From Apostichopus japonicus (Eukaryota > Echinodermata > Holothuroidea > Aspidochirotida > Stichopodidae): a DNA stretch of 64,000 nucleotides. Below, piece by piece: positions 18,391 through 33,300 of the stretch. The notes under the pieces were generated by a model. The model made no database searches. It was not told the DNA's origin and saw nothing but the letters and a program-made list of their open reading frames with translations. Where the stretch lies: contig NC_092567.1 of NCBI RefSeq assembly GCF_037975245.1, positions 25,643,376-25,707,375 of the forward strand, read 5' to 3'. The position numbers were made by a program, and so were the translations under genes. Numbering within the stretch: position 1 is the stretch's first letter; each line of letters begins with the position of its first letter.

Positions 18391-21300
18391 CTGTTAAAAA
18401 AATAACGAACATATGAAAATCATGATGACTCATAAATTAACGTTCGTTACGAGATACAGTCAGTACGGTAAAATATTACACACATAGTTACGTCTGTTAG
18501 AATATATCCCTTTCCGACCCCCCCCCCGACCCCAACCCTTCCCCGTCCTCTCCGATCAACGGAGCCAGAGCCATATATTCAGACCGCACTCCCATCCAAT
18601 TTCTTTGAATATATCTATATGCCGAAGGTGTTCGAACAAAAATGTTAAACATTCAAAGCATTCAGTTTTTGTACAATTATTTCAAACATTCGTAGCTAAA
18701 TGAGGAGACGGTTGGGAGGGGTGTAGGGATTCTGGGGTTAGCATACATTCGTATCTATTCAAATATATATTGTTTTTTGCTTCTTTCATTATAAATTAAA
18801 TGAAATTGTTCTTACTGTGGTTGATTTATGGGATGAGTTCTTGGTCGGAGTCGTCATACTCATCGGTATCGTAACTTCCGTAGCTACTTTCTGATCCGCT
18901 GCTACTGTCGGATTCTCCATCTTCGGGCCTTTCCGAGGGTTCACCGAATCCTGCATATCATAATTTGAGAAATGTTAACGGATATAATAATGTGGTTATA
19001 ATTGGACACTCGTCTCCTCTGGTTATACTCATGGTATATTGTACCAAATAATTCCATATAATCTAATACGGGGCAATGGGTTCTCAACTACATTCCTTTG
19101 TTTAAATATAATTTCTTATATTTGACACCCCAAGAGTACTGGATATGGTTATCTCAAATTTGCCCTGTTGAGGGCAGGATGTTGGTTGACTTTTTAGATA
19201 CCCTGGGCCCCATGACGTCCGTAATACGACCCGCTACGTTCTAAACCAAATAACATAAAAAATGCTAACTTGAAATCTTCCATAATATATAATTTCATTG
19301 ACATTTGACACGTGTCGTGTAACCTATAACGTGATATTGCCAAGAAATCTTTATAACGCTGGATGTAAATATGAACTAAATTTGGCTCATCCTGGTTATT
19401 TCCTTTTATTAAATACTTTACAGTTAAAACAAAGAATCAAACATCTACAAACAAAAGAAACAACAGTAGTATATATTATGGCTAGGGTAAAGTGGCATTT
19501 TTTAACTCCAGTAAAATTTGTGACTTAATTCGAGCGAGCAGACTAAAGTAAAGTTTAAACTTTTGAGATAATTTTTTTATCGACTATAGAATTAAGAAAA
19601 CAGAGTAAAACAAAGACATGCAGGACAAAGCGAGAATTAAAGAAAGGACAGAAAAACAAAACCAAATATACCTCCAGCGATCTGTTGCTTTCATTTGGAT
19701 AATAATTACTTCCGCGTTCTTTCGTTTTTCGTTTCCTTTTAGAAGTTTCTTTCCTCTTACTAACCAAGGATTCAGAACGAAAAGGTGAAGTTGAAAGGAA
19801 ATGAGAGAATGTGAAGGAAGAAGAAGAGAAAAGATAAAAGTGCAAAACCGAAATAGCGGGAAATTATTCATTTTGAAAACATAAAACATTAGTAATCGTC
19901 AATTAACATTTTTGGAACATTATAAAACTAATTTCAGTCTATTTTACGTTTGACTATTTTTTTTTTCATTTTTTTTTATATGCTTGGCAACTAACAACAT
20001 TATTCTAAATCCATTTGAAAGTTCAAAGTTTTGATAAACTTTTTGGCAATTAATAAATCTTTGGACATACAAAAAACATCAATTCGTTCTCACAGCTTAC
20101 CTTCGAAGATTTTTTTTTCAATTTATCGTCGACACAGTTAAGATAGAAAAATGAGATAAAAAGAAATAGCGCCTCCACCAATTGTTTTTTAATTAGCAGA
20201 GAGAGAAAAAATTTGCAATGTCATGTTTTTACCAAAGAAACTCATAGCATCGCCGAGTGCATTTTTGAACCTGTTTAGCGAAAAGACAATGTGATAAGGT
20301 TATGAACATTACGTCAAATATTGTGTTGTAAGGCAAACGATTTTCAGAGGAACTATGATTGCTTTTGTAAATGCGTCTTTTAATCAGCCTTTTGTGTGGT
20401 TTTGATAAATTTCTTGATGATACTCGATACTAAAATCTCATAGCAATACATTGTCATCGGTTATACAGTCAAACGTAATTTGCAATAAGGAAATAAATTG
20501 CAAGAAAGTAAGTTAATGTTGATGTTGTCCTTTTTAATTTCTTTTCTTAATTATGATATCAAAAAAACGTCTGAGCGACGAATGATTAAGAACCGCCTAA
20601 CTGATATTATAACCACTAGCTTGGTAACCTTCGTTTGGTTAAATACTATTGGGTACGTTTTTGTACCATTAATTACATCTTTCAAATTCTTTCTTAATTA
20701 CATCATTACAGCTTCTGTAACACCAGACCGCCCCTACTGCTCACCCAACCCCCCCCCCCCTTTCCCACCCAACCTATACCTCCCACTAGATTTGGTGCAG
20801 TTGTTGATCAAACGCTAAAACCTTCTATACATTTTAGGGTAATGTATGTGGCTAAAACCTTTTCATTTCGTATTTATCCAAATCAAACTCTGCAACATTT
20901 GCATAATAAAACTAATGAATTCACAGTTTTAGGTTAATGCGCCACCTCTTATAATAATGAGCGCAACCTTTAAGACGGCTTGCGTATAAGGAACATTACA
21001 ATTATACGTTGTATATATGCATGTGGAATAAAAATTTATTATACTTCTACTTACTTATCAGTGATGTTAAAGTTTGAAGCTCCTTCTAGTAATTCGTCAA
21101 CCTGATTAAAAGTACAAAATAAATCATAAAGCAATAAACAATCATGTGTGAATATTGCACCGCTTGGTTAGATATCGACACCAAACACAATAATTTAATG
21201 TTGTTTATAGTTACAAACTATTGTTCCCGGTTCATAATATGGATTATTAAAAACGACAAAACAAAATCCTTAACATAAAATATACGATAGATGGTGGATA

Positions 21301-24300
21301 ATTACGAAATAAATAGTTTTGGTTCGAAAATAAATTATATCACAAAACCTTCAGTAGAGGAAAAATATTCGGATGTAGCTAAGAGGGGTGGATGTGAACC
21401 GTATTTACCTGCTGTTGAAAGCCACTTTTCTCGCTCTGACAAAAAACAAAACAGAATCGAAGATAATGTTACTATTAAGACACATGCCTATATTGCATTA
21501 TTAAAATATAGTTGTTGCCTTGCATAGGTTGTTTAGTCCATCTGTCATTTTGTGACAATAGCACCCAGTAAAATGGAAGATTAAAAACAATATTTTTCGT
21601 GCATTTTATCAACCTACCACTTTTGACCCCAAATATTTTGGATCCATCACACCCTTTTTTTTATTCTTTCACAATATGAACGTTAGCTAGCACCACACAA
21701 AAATAATAATAAATGAATAATAAATGAAAAGTTGAAGAATTTACTTTACCTTTGCTGCACCTAGTCTGGACGCCATTTCTTCATTCAGCTTAGCTTGAAG
21801 TTGTTGCTGTCTTTTAATTTGCTCATCATGGTCTCGCTTTTTAAATTTTGGAGTATACTGTTAATCAAGAGGAAAATATTCCAATGATATGGTGACGTCA
21901 CACAGGATAATGAATTACTAATCACATTAAAAGTAAATCACAAACACAAAGTAAAGTAAAATAAAATGTGTATAAGTCTTACTTCATCAGTACTGTAATC
22001 GTCATCATTTCCAGAATGGACTACCAAAGCGGTCGTATTTGAAGGATGCACTCTGTTCTGAGAGCCAATCATCTGACTCGGCCTTACCGTCTGCTGTACG
22101 TGTTCCGTTTCCTGTTGCCAAGGAGATAATATTCATGCATACAAGTTATTTCTTTGTCCAGCCAAACAGTAGCAGTAGAGAAGTTACAATCCCATCTGCT
22201 CATTTCCATATCAACTATACATAAGTCATTGCAATAAATGTTTTGGTATACTGTTCATACGTCACGATGACGTCATCATTTATTTGGTTCTCCTAATCTA
22301 ATGTAAGCATAAGATATTTTTTTTTACCACCTTGATATTTTCATTTTGATGATTTGCATAGGCAAAATAAGTAATAGCGCCATTGTGACAGTAGCCTATA
22401 TATTGGGACAAAAATGTACACTTGTGTAATACACGGGTGTACGGCAGGCCAACTAGGCAAAACGGTTGTGCACTACGTGTGCTTGAAACAACCAATCAGT
22501 GTATGCCTGCATTTTCGTAATAGAAGACGCTATGTCCCCTTGGCTTGCCATGCACGCGAAAAACGCAACTTTTGTGATTATTGCATTTCTTCAAGAACAT
22601 GCTAAAATAATGTAAGGCTACACCTTGATTTACTCACACGAGAAAAGTGACATGCTCATAACAAAAGAACTTTTTTATGTGTTAATAATAAAAATAATCA
22701 TAACAAAGATAATAATAATAACAACAACGACGACGATGACGACGACGACGACGATGACGATGACGATGATGATAATAATAATGATAATAATAATAATAAT
22801 AATAATAATCACCTCTTCAGATGAGCTATCGATATTCATATTTGTCTGTTTGCTTGACCCCGCGCGCTTCCTTTGACGTTTCCGAGATAACTTATCTCTG
22901 ACTGTACCGTGCATTGCGTGAGCTCCAGATTTTTCACGCGTTTTGGTTTCTTGAATTGACATTTGGTCAGTGCTTTGAACGCCGATTCGGACAAATCCCA
23001 TTTCAATCGAAGTTGATCGATCCATTTTACTCTGTAACAAATCAAAGTCATCAAGGCTATAGTAAGATAGAAAACTTTTAGAGTTCCTTTATTGAGAAAC
23101 TCTATGAAGGAACTCTAATATCTTTACCGTCAGCACGCCCTCACTTTTTCTAGCATTCCAAAACAAAGTGGTTTCGGTTGCTAGATATCGAAGCCTTACG
23201 CATGATCTAGGTGGAAGCCATTTTGTATGATGTGTAATGTCATAGTAAACTTAACAGATACATCAGGACGTCAAGTTTTAATTGTTTTACTTCTATTGTC
23301 TGTACCATCATACTAATTATACTTATAATCTTTAGGAATGCCATTTTGTCCAGTGTTTGACGTCATAGTGCCAATTAACACACGGCCGTCAAGTATTAGG
23401 TTTTCTTTGCTTGCATTTTAAAGTATTACTTTATATGTAAAGATAATTATTTGTCTATTACGTAACTTTACTTTTCTTGGTCATTTATTAAAATAAAGAA
23501 TACAACACTTCTATATACAGGAATGAGTTAATAGGCTAATAATACCCTTTTGATGGAATATCTGCAAATGGAAACATATATTTTTGCAAAAAGAATTTTG
23601 ATCTGCAATGCAATTATATTATTAATTTCATTATTCATTTGTCTTTACTGGATATTTGAATCTTTTCGTTATCTTTAGATTATCATAAACTCATTCGAAT
23701 TAAAAGCAAGAACAATGAACAAAGTTTTGACGAACCATAATAGCTTGCTTGTGAGTTTCCGCCTTTTTGTCTGTTTTACAAAGACAATAGAGAAGTAAAA
23801 TGAACAAAAGGATAACAACAACGACCACATCTGCTACGATGATAATCCACAGTGTATGGTCTACCGCTGGATCAGCAAATAGGGTCACTCCTGGCTCTTT
23901 GACCTGAAGATAAAAAGAGAAATCAATTTAGAAAATCACGAACTTTACAAAAAACATGCATCAAACAGCTTATACATCGCTTAAGATGCCTGTATGATAG
24001 CTAATGCCATAGTTTGGTCTTTATTTCACACTACGTACAAGAATAGTGCTTGGAGGTAGACGACACATGTAGTCTCATGTACGGCACCCACTTACATGTT
24101 GAATAAACATTTCAAATAATTTATAAAAGGATAGTCAAGAGGCTAAATAAATATTCTTTGAATCCTGGCGAAATTTGATTCCAATTCATGAAATTGATTA
24201 TTGAACTTATCCAATTCAAGATCAACATGAAACAATAAAGTCAAAGAAAACATCTTGCTGTCAGTATGCGTCTATGACGTCACATACCTGTTTGCTTCAA

Positions 24301-27300
24301 GTTCACTTCTGCTGCAAACACGTGTCATCTTCAAATGTTGTTAAATCGATAACGGTCACATATGAATTGAATGTTATATAGGAAGGGGCAGACTGTGAGA
24401 CCCTCATGCCCCCCTCCCTGATGATGTTCTCCAACCCCACCCATCTTAATGGCCGGGTGCTGACTCACACACACTTTTATTTTTTTTTAGAATATTGTTG
24501 TGAACCTTCATCGTCCTACATATTTTCTGGCGTTTATCCACTCTTTAAGTTGACCCTAATTACACACTTGGCAATTTATCTAATTGATTTAATCATTATT
24601 TTACTCCTTTTGTAACGCATACGTCTTCAGTTATTTTATGCATATTCATATATTTCACCTGGTATCCAAGCACTGTCGTCATGAATCGTAAACTCTGTTT
24701 GTCTATACTAGAGAGGGCGTCCTTTCCTTTCACAATTTCTCCGTTTTTTCGTACACCGAACACCACTTCCACCTCCATTTGGTTGGGCTTAGGTCGGTTT
24801 ACGCTCTTTAGCTGTAGGTATCGGGAAGAAAAAATATCAAATATTACTTTTGCGTATTGTCTAAATGGATCTTCTTCTGGTGGCTAAAGTTGATTGCTTT
24901 AGCTAAAATAGTGAATTCCGCAATTTGGGGTCAAACCCACATCTTCACAGCATTTTTGTATGGCGTAGTCTCATTTCCAATTCTGAAAAGTGTTTCATGA
25001 TATCTCATGGAATTGAAACTTAATATTTTTCTGTCTCTGTATAATACTTTAATAATATATCAACAAACAAATAATATAATATTTCTAAATAAACTTGTTA
25101 CATTATCACCCATTGGAACATCCCTTTAATTACAGCACAGACATACATCAAAAACAAAATGAAGAATCGATCAAGAAGAATGTATTTTGTCTCTTTCACT
25201 AACATTAACCGCATATTTTTGGCTCGGATCATCTATAACTTGTCTCCTGTGTCTTCCATTTTCAATGTCTTCGTTTACTCTCACTCTTCCGTCTAAAAAT
25301 GTCCTCATTTTCCATCTTCTTGCATGTATTGACATCAATTTCGTTTCTCTCTCATTCACGAGTTCTTGCGCGTTCCTCTCTGATCTTGTCACGCCATTCT
25401 CTGTGTCACGTATTATCCTGCCGTCTAATTGAGCTTGGTCATCGCGCCTTTTACGTTTTGATGACGTCATTCCTGCCAGGTATATCGCTTCTAGACCAAG
25501 GGAAATATCAGTTTGGAAAGGAGCGCCTGTGATGTCAATGTTCAATGGAACGAGAAGAATAATCATTAGGAAATCTTGGAGGTCCCCAGTGGGTGTGCCC
25601 AAAGTGATGGTTGAGGGAGCTGTTGATTCTGGAAGATTGGCTGCGACAGGTACGGTTAAAACCTATGGTAAAATAGAAAATATCGAAGTTACCATGAATT
25701 CGCAAAACACCCTTTTTTTCAGTTAGTTGTACAATTAATGATATTTTCGAAGGAAAAAAAAACATTTTCTTGAGCGTATTTCCTTCAAGTTGGCAACATC
25801 CTTCAAGTTGTCCGTTTTTCTATGGATATTTGCCCAATGAAGATGTCGATAATTAGACACAAAACACAATAAGATTTAATTATCAGATATGCCTATACCA
25901 TGCAATACAAAGGTTTAATTACGACACATTACATTTCTAATATCAATGCCGCAATTTGTAAATGAACATTAATGAACTATACTAATTATTGGACCGCGCA
26001 TAACACAGATATGTTACTTTCTACATCAGAAGAAGTAACATTGGAAATTATCAAAGTGAAAGTTGACTAGTCAATTAAGTTACCAACACATTGCTATATA
26101 GGCAGGAGAAGTTAAGGTATAGAATGTCATCAAAAACATATAATTTCAAACCAAAACGAAAAAAAAGTTGTTTTAATGTCGCTTTGTCGTCTATTATTCA
26201 TTTTATTCTCAATATCAACTTAATTCTGTAAAATGTATAGGTTTTATGAATTTCCTTTCCTTCCAAGATTTATACGTCACCACTGTTTCTTGAATCTGGA
26301 CATGTCAGAATAAAAAACCCTGTCAGTTAAAATGTTGGTGTACGACTGACTGACTAGGATGCCAAACGATTTGAAGGTTGGTTTCCATGGTTTCAAAATG
26401 AAATTGTTTCCAATTTATATAATCTACTATTTTGACATCACGCATATTGTAATTTTAATTCGCTGAGTGCATTCATGCTGTGTCGCAATCTGTGAGTACA
26501 TTTACTGCATATATTGAAGATGGTAACTGACAAACAGAAAAACAGAAAAAAAACCCCAAAAATTAGGAAAGACGAAGGGTAGTCACGTGATTACTTAAGC
26601 CTTCCATCTCTGCACTAATTATGTCGACATCCACTCCAATAGGTTTCGTTAAAAGTCATTAAAACCTGTTAAATAAGTCTTTCGTTTCAGTAGAAAGGTG
26701 TTATACACGCTTGATATGCATTTATAAACTGATAAATATAGTCATAGGAGACGTCAGTCAAGAAGGTTTCATAACAGATGAAACTGTTTCGTCGAGTTTT
26801 ATTCAGTTGTTGTGTTTTGCTGTATTTTATATTTATGCTGAGCGATTATTATTCCTTTCCACGTAATATACATGTAGTGTAGTTTCAAGTATCAGCATTG
26901 CTTACATTCACCGTTCAATTATGAAATGGAAAATCAAGGCATCACAGAATCTTTGACATCACAGAATCTATGACATCACAGAACCTATGACATCACAGAA
27001 TCTAGGGCATCACATAATCTATGATATCAAAGAATCTATGACATCACAGAACCTATGACATCACAGAATCTATGGTATCACAGAATCTATGACATCATAG
27101 AATCTATAACATCACAGAGTCTAGGACATCTCAAAGTCTAGGACATCTCAAAGTCTAGGACATCACAGAATCTACGACATCACAGAGTCTACGACATCAC
27201 AGAACCATCTCTCAAATGGAGCGAGATATCACAAATGGACATATGTTTTTCTTCACAATGCGACGTCATCATGTAGAACCAGTTGAATTAACCAGGGAAT

Positions 27301-30300
27301 TTCAGCTCCATGGATTTTGCAAACAAATTAATGTTCCTGTTTAAATATATAATGTTTCATCAAGTTTACTTTAAAGAAGTACTCCAAAGTTTATTTAAAG
27401 CTCTATATCTGGAAAACAGGTTTAGTTATAAAAACACAACTACAAAAGTCCAACTGTCCTTTTTGTCCATTTTGTTGTTGTTGTTGTTATTTTTGCTTTG
27501 AGCTCTGACCCTTCAAGACTGAAAATCAGCCTAAAGTCATCCCCGCCCCGCCCACTGTCCCCCCCCCCATCTCCCACCCCTACTCATTCCAGGCAAGTAA
27601 CATGCAATAAAAGGACGCCAAGTACAATACACGGTCATAGCTGCCTAGACGTTATCTACCAACTTAAGTAACAGAAAAGCCATTAGCTAGAACATACAGT
27701 CTGCGGCCGAGATAACCACATCAAAACATTTAACTCAGAATAATCAAATTTAAAAAATTGGCTGCCGATATTTAATGTGGTTAGCTTAATTTAAAATATT
27801 CCTTATATGAAAGATAATAATTCAGTAGTTTAAAGCCATGTCCGACCAATGGTAAACATTTATAATACAATGATAAATATAAATATAACTGGAAAACGTG
27901 GAAATAATGACTCTTACATATTTTAATGATGTATTCATATTGAATCATATTGTGACTAAAATGGAAATTATGACTTAACTGTCGCTTCAAGGTAAGGCTC
28001 AGACCTGACAGTTCAACTATATATATATTGTTTGATAAATCTAAAAATATTTCTGTGTAATTGACGGTCAAAGACTGCGTTTTTGAGGATACTCGAAAAT
28101 CTCTCACAGATTTATCATGTTTAATTCGAGCTTGTACTAAGTTTGTTTCCTGGCGAGCAATATTTCGATTGTTTCGGATAATAATGGTACACATTGTCTT
28201 GTGTATGTTCGCACATTATATAAGCTATTGAATTGATTAAAGTCTCAATACCTGTTTGCTGATGAATCTTGTAAAACAAACTTCCGAAGTATATTCAATG
28301 TTTCTTATTCTAAATGCACTCTGACTTGGTGGGTTTATTGTTGCCCTTATGGCACGAATGATTTACCGTAAAATCACTGCGACCGCCCATATCAACATAT
28401 TCATTACACAATGTAAACAAAATAGTCTACACATGCGGCCCGATCAAAATTTTAACGCAGTCCTATACTCGTATCGTCCACTTTTTACAATCCCACGGAG
28501 GAAACGTCTGAAAACACCTCTTTATTCACACAAATGGAAGGAAATGACACAATTACGCAAGCTATATCGGTGAGAACAAGAGAAAGGTACTATTAAAGGA
28601 AGGGACCAAAGACAGGCTAGCCACGAAAGTGAGAGTAGTCCTAGGCCTAACGGTCGTAAACAAATCAGAGAGATTTGATTAATCTGTTAGGCGGCGCTCG
28701 CAAATTTTGAGTGAAGTTTGTAAAATCTACGGACTCGTTAAAACATCTGGCGATTTTTTTTCAGCTCAAAGTTTTTTAACGACAGATAACTCAATAAAAG
28801 TAATGAATATTGATATGAAAATTTCACAGAACGGTCTCATTTTCACTGAGCTTTAAGTGCGGTAAGCTGGAAGGTCAAAGTTTAAATTTGCAAACACGTA
28901 CTGAGACTTTAACAACGGGCTTATTACTTTTTGCTTTTGTTTTCGTCGCTAACGGTTCGACGATGGATGATTTTGCCTACTTTTAAGTAAAAAAATTAAA
29001 CTCTTTTTGAATTAATGGAAGAAGTTATTGGAAAGTTGTTTAGACTATTCCATGATCACTAAAGGTGAATATTCTAAGATGATTGTTGTTTCCATCATCA
29101 TTGCTATTCTAATTTACACTATTAATATGATTCAGGAGATGCTGATATAAAAATTTAAAAAAATCATATTTTTCGGTACTATTTTAAGAATAACAATATT
29201 TTTGATATGGTGTTTGATAAGATTTCCACTAACCTCATATCCCAGTGCAGCACTTAATCTACTAGATGACATATCGGTAAACTTAGAAGCTGCATCTGCT
29301 GACGTCAGGACCGTACCATTTAATTCAACGGTAAAATATGTGTCCACAGTTGTCGGATCCACCTGGTTTCTGGTTATGTTTTGTATCTGTGGACGTAAAC
29401 ATAAAAAACACCGTATATCTAATAATTATTTAAATGAAATAAAGAACATACCTAAAATAACACCGTATATCTAATCATTAATTAAATGACATAACAACAT
29501 AATTGGTGACATTTCTTTAATAGAATAGCTATGTAGATTGTTTAAAGAAAATCCCCATGTATTGCTGGAGAATTACTTGGTTAACTTCCGGTTTGTGGCT
29601 ATTACGTAATCGTTCTCGATACCAGCTCTGTCTTTAACAAACGAAGTACCGTAATGAAGTTACTGACCAAAAGCTTACCTGTACTCGGACTTCGTCGTTT
29701 GTTGCTCTGTTATGTCTCACGAGTGTTTTATATAGCAACCATTCAAACCGTGAGAAACGTTTCCTTCGGACAATTATATTTTCGTTATTGGTCGCTAGGG
29801 AAACGGCTTCAGCAAGTCCATTTTCGAGATTTGTAACAAATGATTGATCCGTTATGTTAACTGATCTGTCCACTCTTAACTGAAAAAAGACGTAATTCTC
29901 CCTCAAATCTACACCGATGTTAGTGACGTTGTTTGGCGCCATGCTGGTTCCGGTATTATTAGACGAAATATTTGGACTAGCAGTTTGGGTTGGCTTGTTC
30001 CCATTTACCGTTATATCTACTTGACCACTAGAAGCTGTAGTCGTTTGAACAGCTTCTGTAAAGCTGACATAATTTATTTCTGTAATCCCTCCATTACTAA
30101 CGGATTTGTCTGGTGTCGTGGGTTCTTGCCGCGACTGTGCGTCTGCGTCATTGGTGACGTCATCCATCGTCATTTCAGTTCCTGTCGTCTGCGTTTCAAG
30201 TTCAGTGACAATGGTGACGAGGTCGTCTTTTTCCGTATATATTGTTGTTTGTGTTACTAATTGGTCATTTTCTGTGGTATCGTCTTCCACACAGGGACCA

Positions 30301-33300
30301 CTTACCATCTCGGTAGAAACAGATGTTAGTTCTACTTGATCTGAATATTCAGTAGTGGTATCAGACGATGTCATCACAGTGTCCTCTTTGGAGGTTGCAT
30401 CCAAGTATTCGGTTATTGTAGTAATGTCAGTAACAACGGTTGAGTACGCTGAAATCATTGTTGAATATTCATTAGTTGTTTCACCATCTTGAATGCTATC
30501 TGATATGGCCTCTTCAAATGTCGTTGGAGCTTCTGTTGAATATTCATTAGTTGTTTCACCATCTTGAATGCTATCTGATGTGACTTCTTCAAATGTTGTA
30601 GGAGCTTCTGTTGAATATTCATTAGTTGTTTCATCATCTTGAATCCTATCTGATGTGACTTCTTGAAACGTCGAAGGAGCTTCTGTTGAATATTCATAAG
30701 TTGTTTCATCATCTTGAATGCTATCTGATGTGACTTCTTGAAACGTCGAAGGAGCTTCTGTTGAATATTCATAAGTTGTTTCACCATCTTGAATGCTATC
30801 TGATGTGACTTCTTCAATCGTCGTAGGAGCTTCTGTTGAATATGCATGAGTTGTTTCAACATCTTGATTGCTATCTGATGTGACTTCTTCAATCGTCGTA
30901 GGAGCTTCTGTTGAATATTCATAAGTTGTTTCACCATCTTGATTGCTATCTGATGTGACTTCTTCAAACGTCGTAGGAGCTTCTGATGTTTGTTCCGTTG
31001 TTGTCGCCTCTGACATGTCATTGGTGAGATATGTCTGTAAATCGGTTGATGTTATGTCGTTCGTAGAAGTACTCTCCATTAACATTGTAAATAATTCAGT
31101 AGATGATGTATATTCATTGGTCCCTTCGGTGGCTGTCGCTATATTTGTTGGGCCTAACGTTTCCTTTGTCTGTCCATCATATGTCGAAGCCGTGGTTGCA
31201 TTACCTGGTAGTGTCGTTAGGGTTACTGTCGAGGGCGCTGTTTCAATTGTTTCAATTTGCGTAGTAACGGTAGTTGTCTCACCTGGCATAGAAAGAGAGA
31301 AAAAGGGAACGAAACGATTAATAGTTGCAAAAAATGATAATGTAAGGGTGGTTATGTGTTCGACGGAAAGTATATAATAATTCTTCTTTGAAAATATCTA
31401 TTGCATTAAATACATCGACAATGCTAATACATCATCTATGCCTAAAGGCTAACCCTTACAAGGCCTATACCCTTGGTTGTTACTGTCGTTTGACTGGTTC
31501 GCTTAATAACCAAAAATGTGCATCATTTCGAGAAAAAAAGACAATTATAATATTTTCAATCCATCATAATGAATAAATTTCATTTTGAAATGTACTTTTA
31601 GATAAAACACGTAAGTTTGATTTAAACAACGGCTTAAATTGTTAACACGTATTTGCGATTTTACTACATTTCACATACCGTATAACAAACATGCAAAAAT
31701 ATACAATATTTATATTATATTATTCCTATTTTTGCTACAAAATATTGATTTTTTTTAATATTATATACAGGCACACCTTTTTGACAGGCCATTCGATTAA
31801 ACAATCCACAATCTGCAAACAGCTGCTGACACAATTATTAGATGCAGAGGCTTGGGAGGTCAATGTACATTGTGATGGAAACTTATATTAGAGCAGCACG
31901 CAGACAGCGATGTATCGAACGAGATGCCTGTATATATCATATAATACTATGCTGATCATACCGTATATACTACCGTATCATACATTATGTGAGCGGTATT
32001 AGTGTATGATTACAAAAGGGAGAAGCTAAAGCTAAATTCAAACCTCAGGTGGTCATAGGCGTAGGAGCTCAATTTGGTTTGGGGGCTGTAACGACTTGCC
32101 CGAAAAATATAACCAATTTTTTTTGCGCGCTCGGCGCGCGTCCAACTACTTAATGCGCATATCATATAGGTATGCATCGGGTATTACATTGCATGCCAAT
32201 AACATACAATCATTTGCCGTGTTATTACCCTTCCTTATTGGTTATAATTATTGGAGAAGTCGTTACAATAATAATAATAATAATTACAGTTTAACCATTG
32301 AAAAACATATTGCAAATTATTTTTCTTTCAGTAGGTGCCCGAAAAATTCTCAGCATATTGCCCGAATTTTAACCAAAATGTTTGTTTGGGGGGCGACAGC
32401 CCCCCCCCCCCCAGACCCCGCCTCCTACGCATATGCAGATGTTAACCAATCAGTCAGTTGGGACAATTTCCTAATGCTAATACCTCTCTAAACTGGACAC
32501 CAATACCATGCTCTCAAAGCACTGGTATTGACAGTACAAACAGTTCCTTACCTTCAACTGATACTAATGCTAATACCTCTCTACACTGTACATCAGTACC
32601 ATGCTCTTAAAGCACTGGTACTGGCAGTACAAACAGTTCCAAACCTTGATCTGATAGAAACAAGTTATTCCTACTGCTCGTACTGACAATATGAGTGCTC
32701 TGAAGTGATAACTACTACAGTATAGAAAAAATTGTCCCAACTGGGTGGACCAACATAAGTTTCAAGAATAACATTTTTCTATAAAAATGAAAATGATATA
32801 AGCTATGAATTGTTCTAAAAACCCAATATTTCTTATGGCACTGTATCAAGCTCAAAAGTATACGGCAATAGTTTAGTTCCTCAAACTACACTATGGTATA
32901 GTTATTAAATCGGACTAAAATTCGGGAAATCTCAAGCCTTTGTAAGCCCAATCCCCCCCCCCCCCCAAAAAAAAGATGAAAAGAAAGAAGAAAAATGTTT
33001 GGAACACTACAGAATTTTTTTTGTTTTTGTTTTAAGCTTAAGCTCTCATGTAAAAAATCAAAATGACGTCATATGAATCTATCGTGACGTCATGAACATA
33101 AGCACAGACGGTGTGTCCACACGAGGACATGCAACTGTTAAAATTCATCCGAAACCAGACAAAATATGACAATTGTAGCCTCGAGGTAACATTGAAAAGA
33201 GTTAAATTATTGATGTTGGTCTGTACGCTTATAGGAATTCTTGTACTACGTTGCTGTAACAATGTTATTGTTCACCCTGTCAGCTGCTGTCGATATTTGC

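Noticed and set aside
20101-20137. Extra membrane-gene exon ending at a strong donor (GAAG|GTAAGC)
   Set aside because: No AG acceptor exists in the preceding pyrimidine-rich stretch. It would need a rare TG acceptor, and canonical splicing already closes without it.
30943-31377. 144-codon plus-strand frame opposite the mucin exon
   Set aside because: Antisense shadow of the repetitive coding exon; no independent support.
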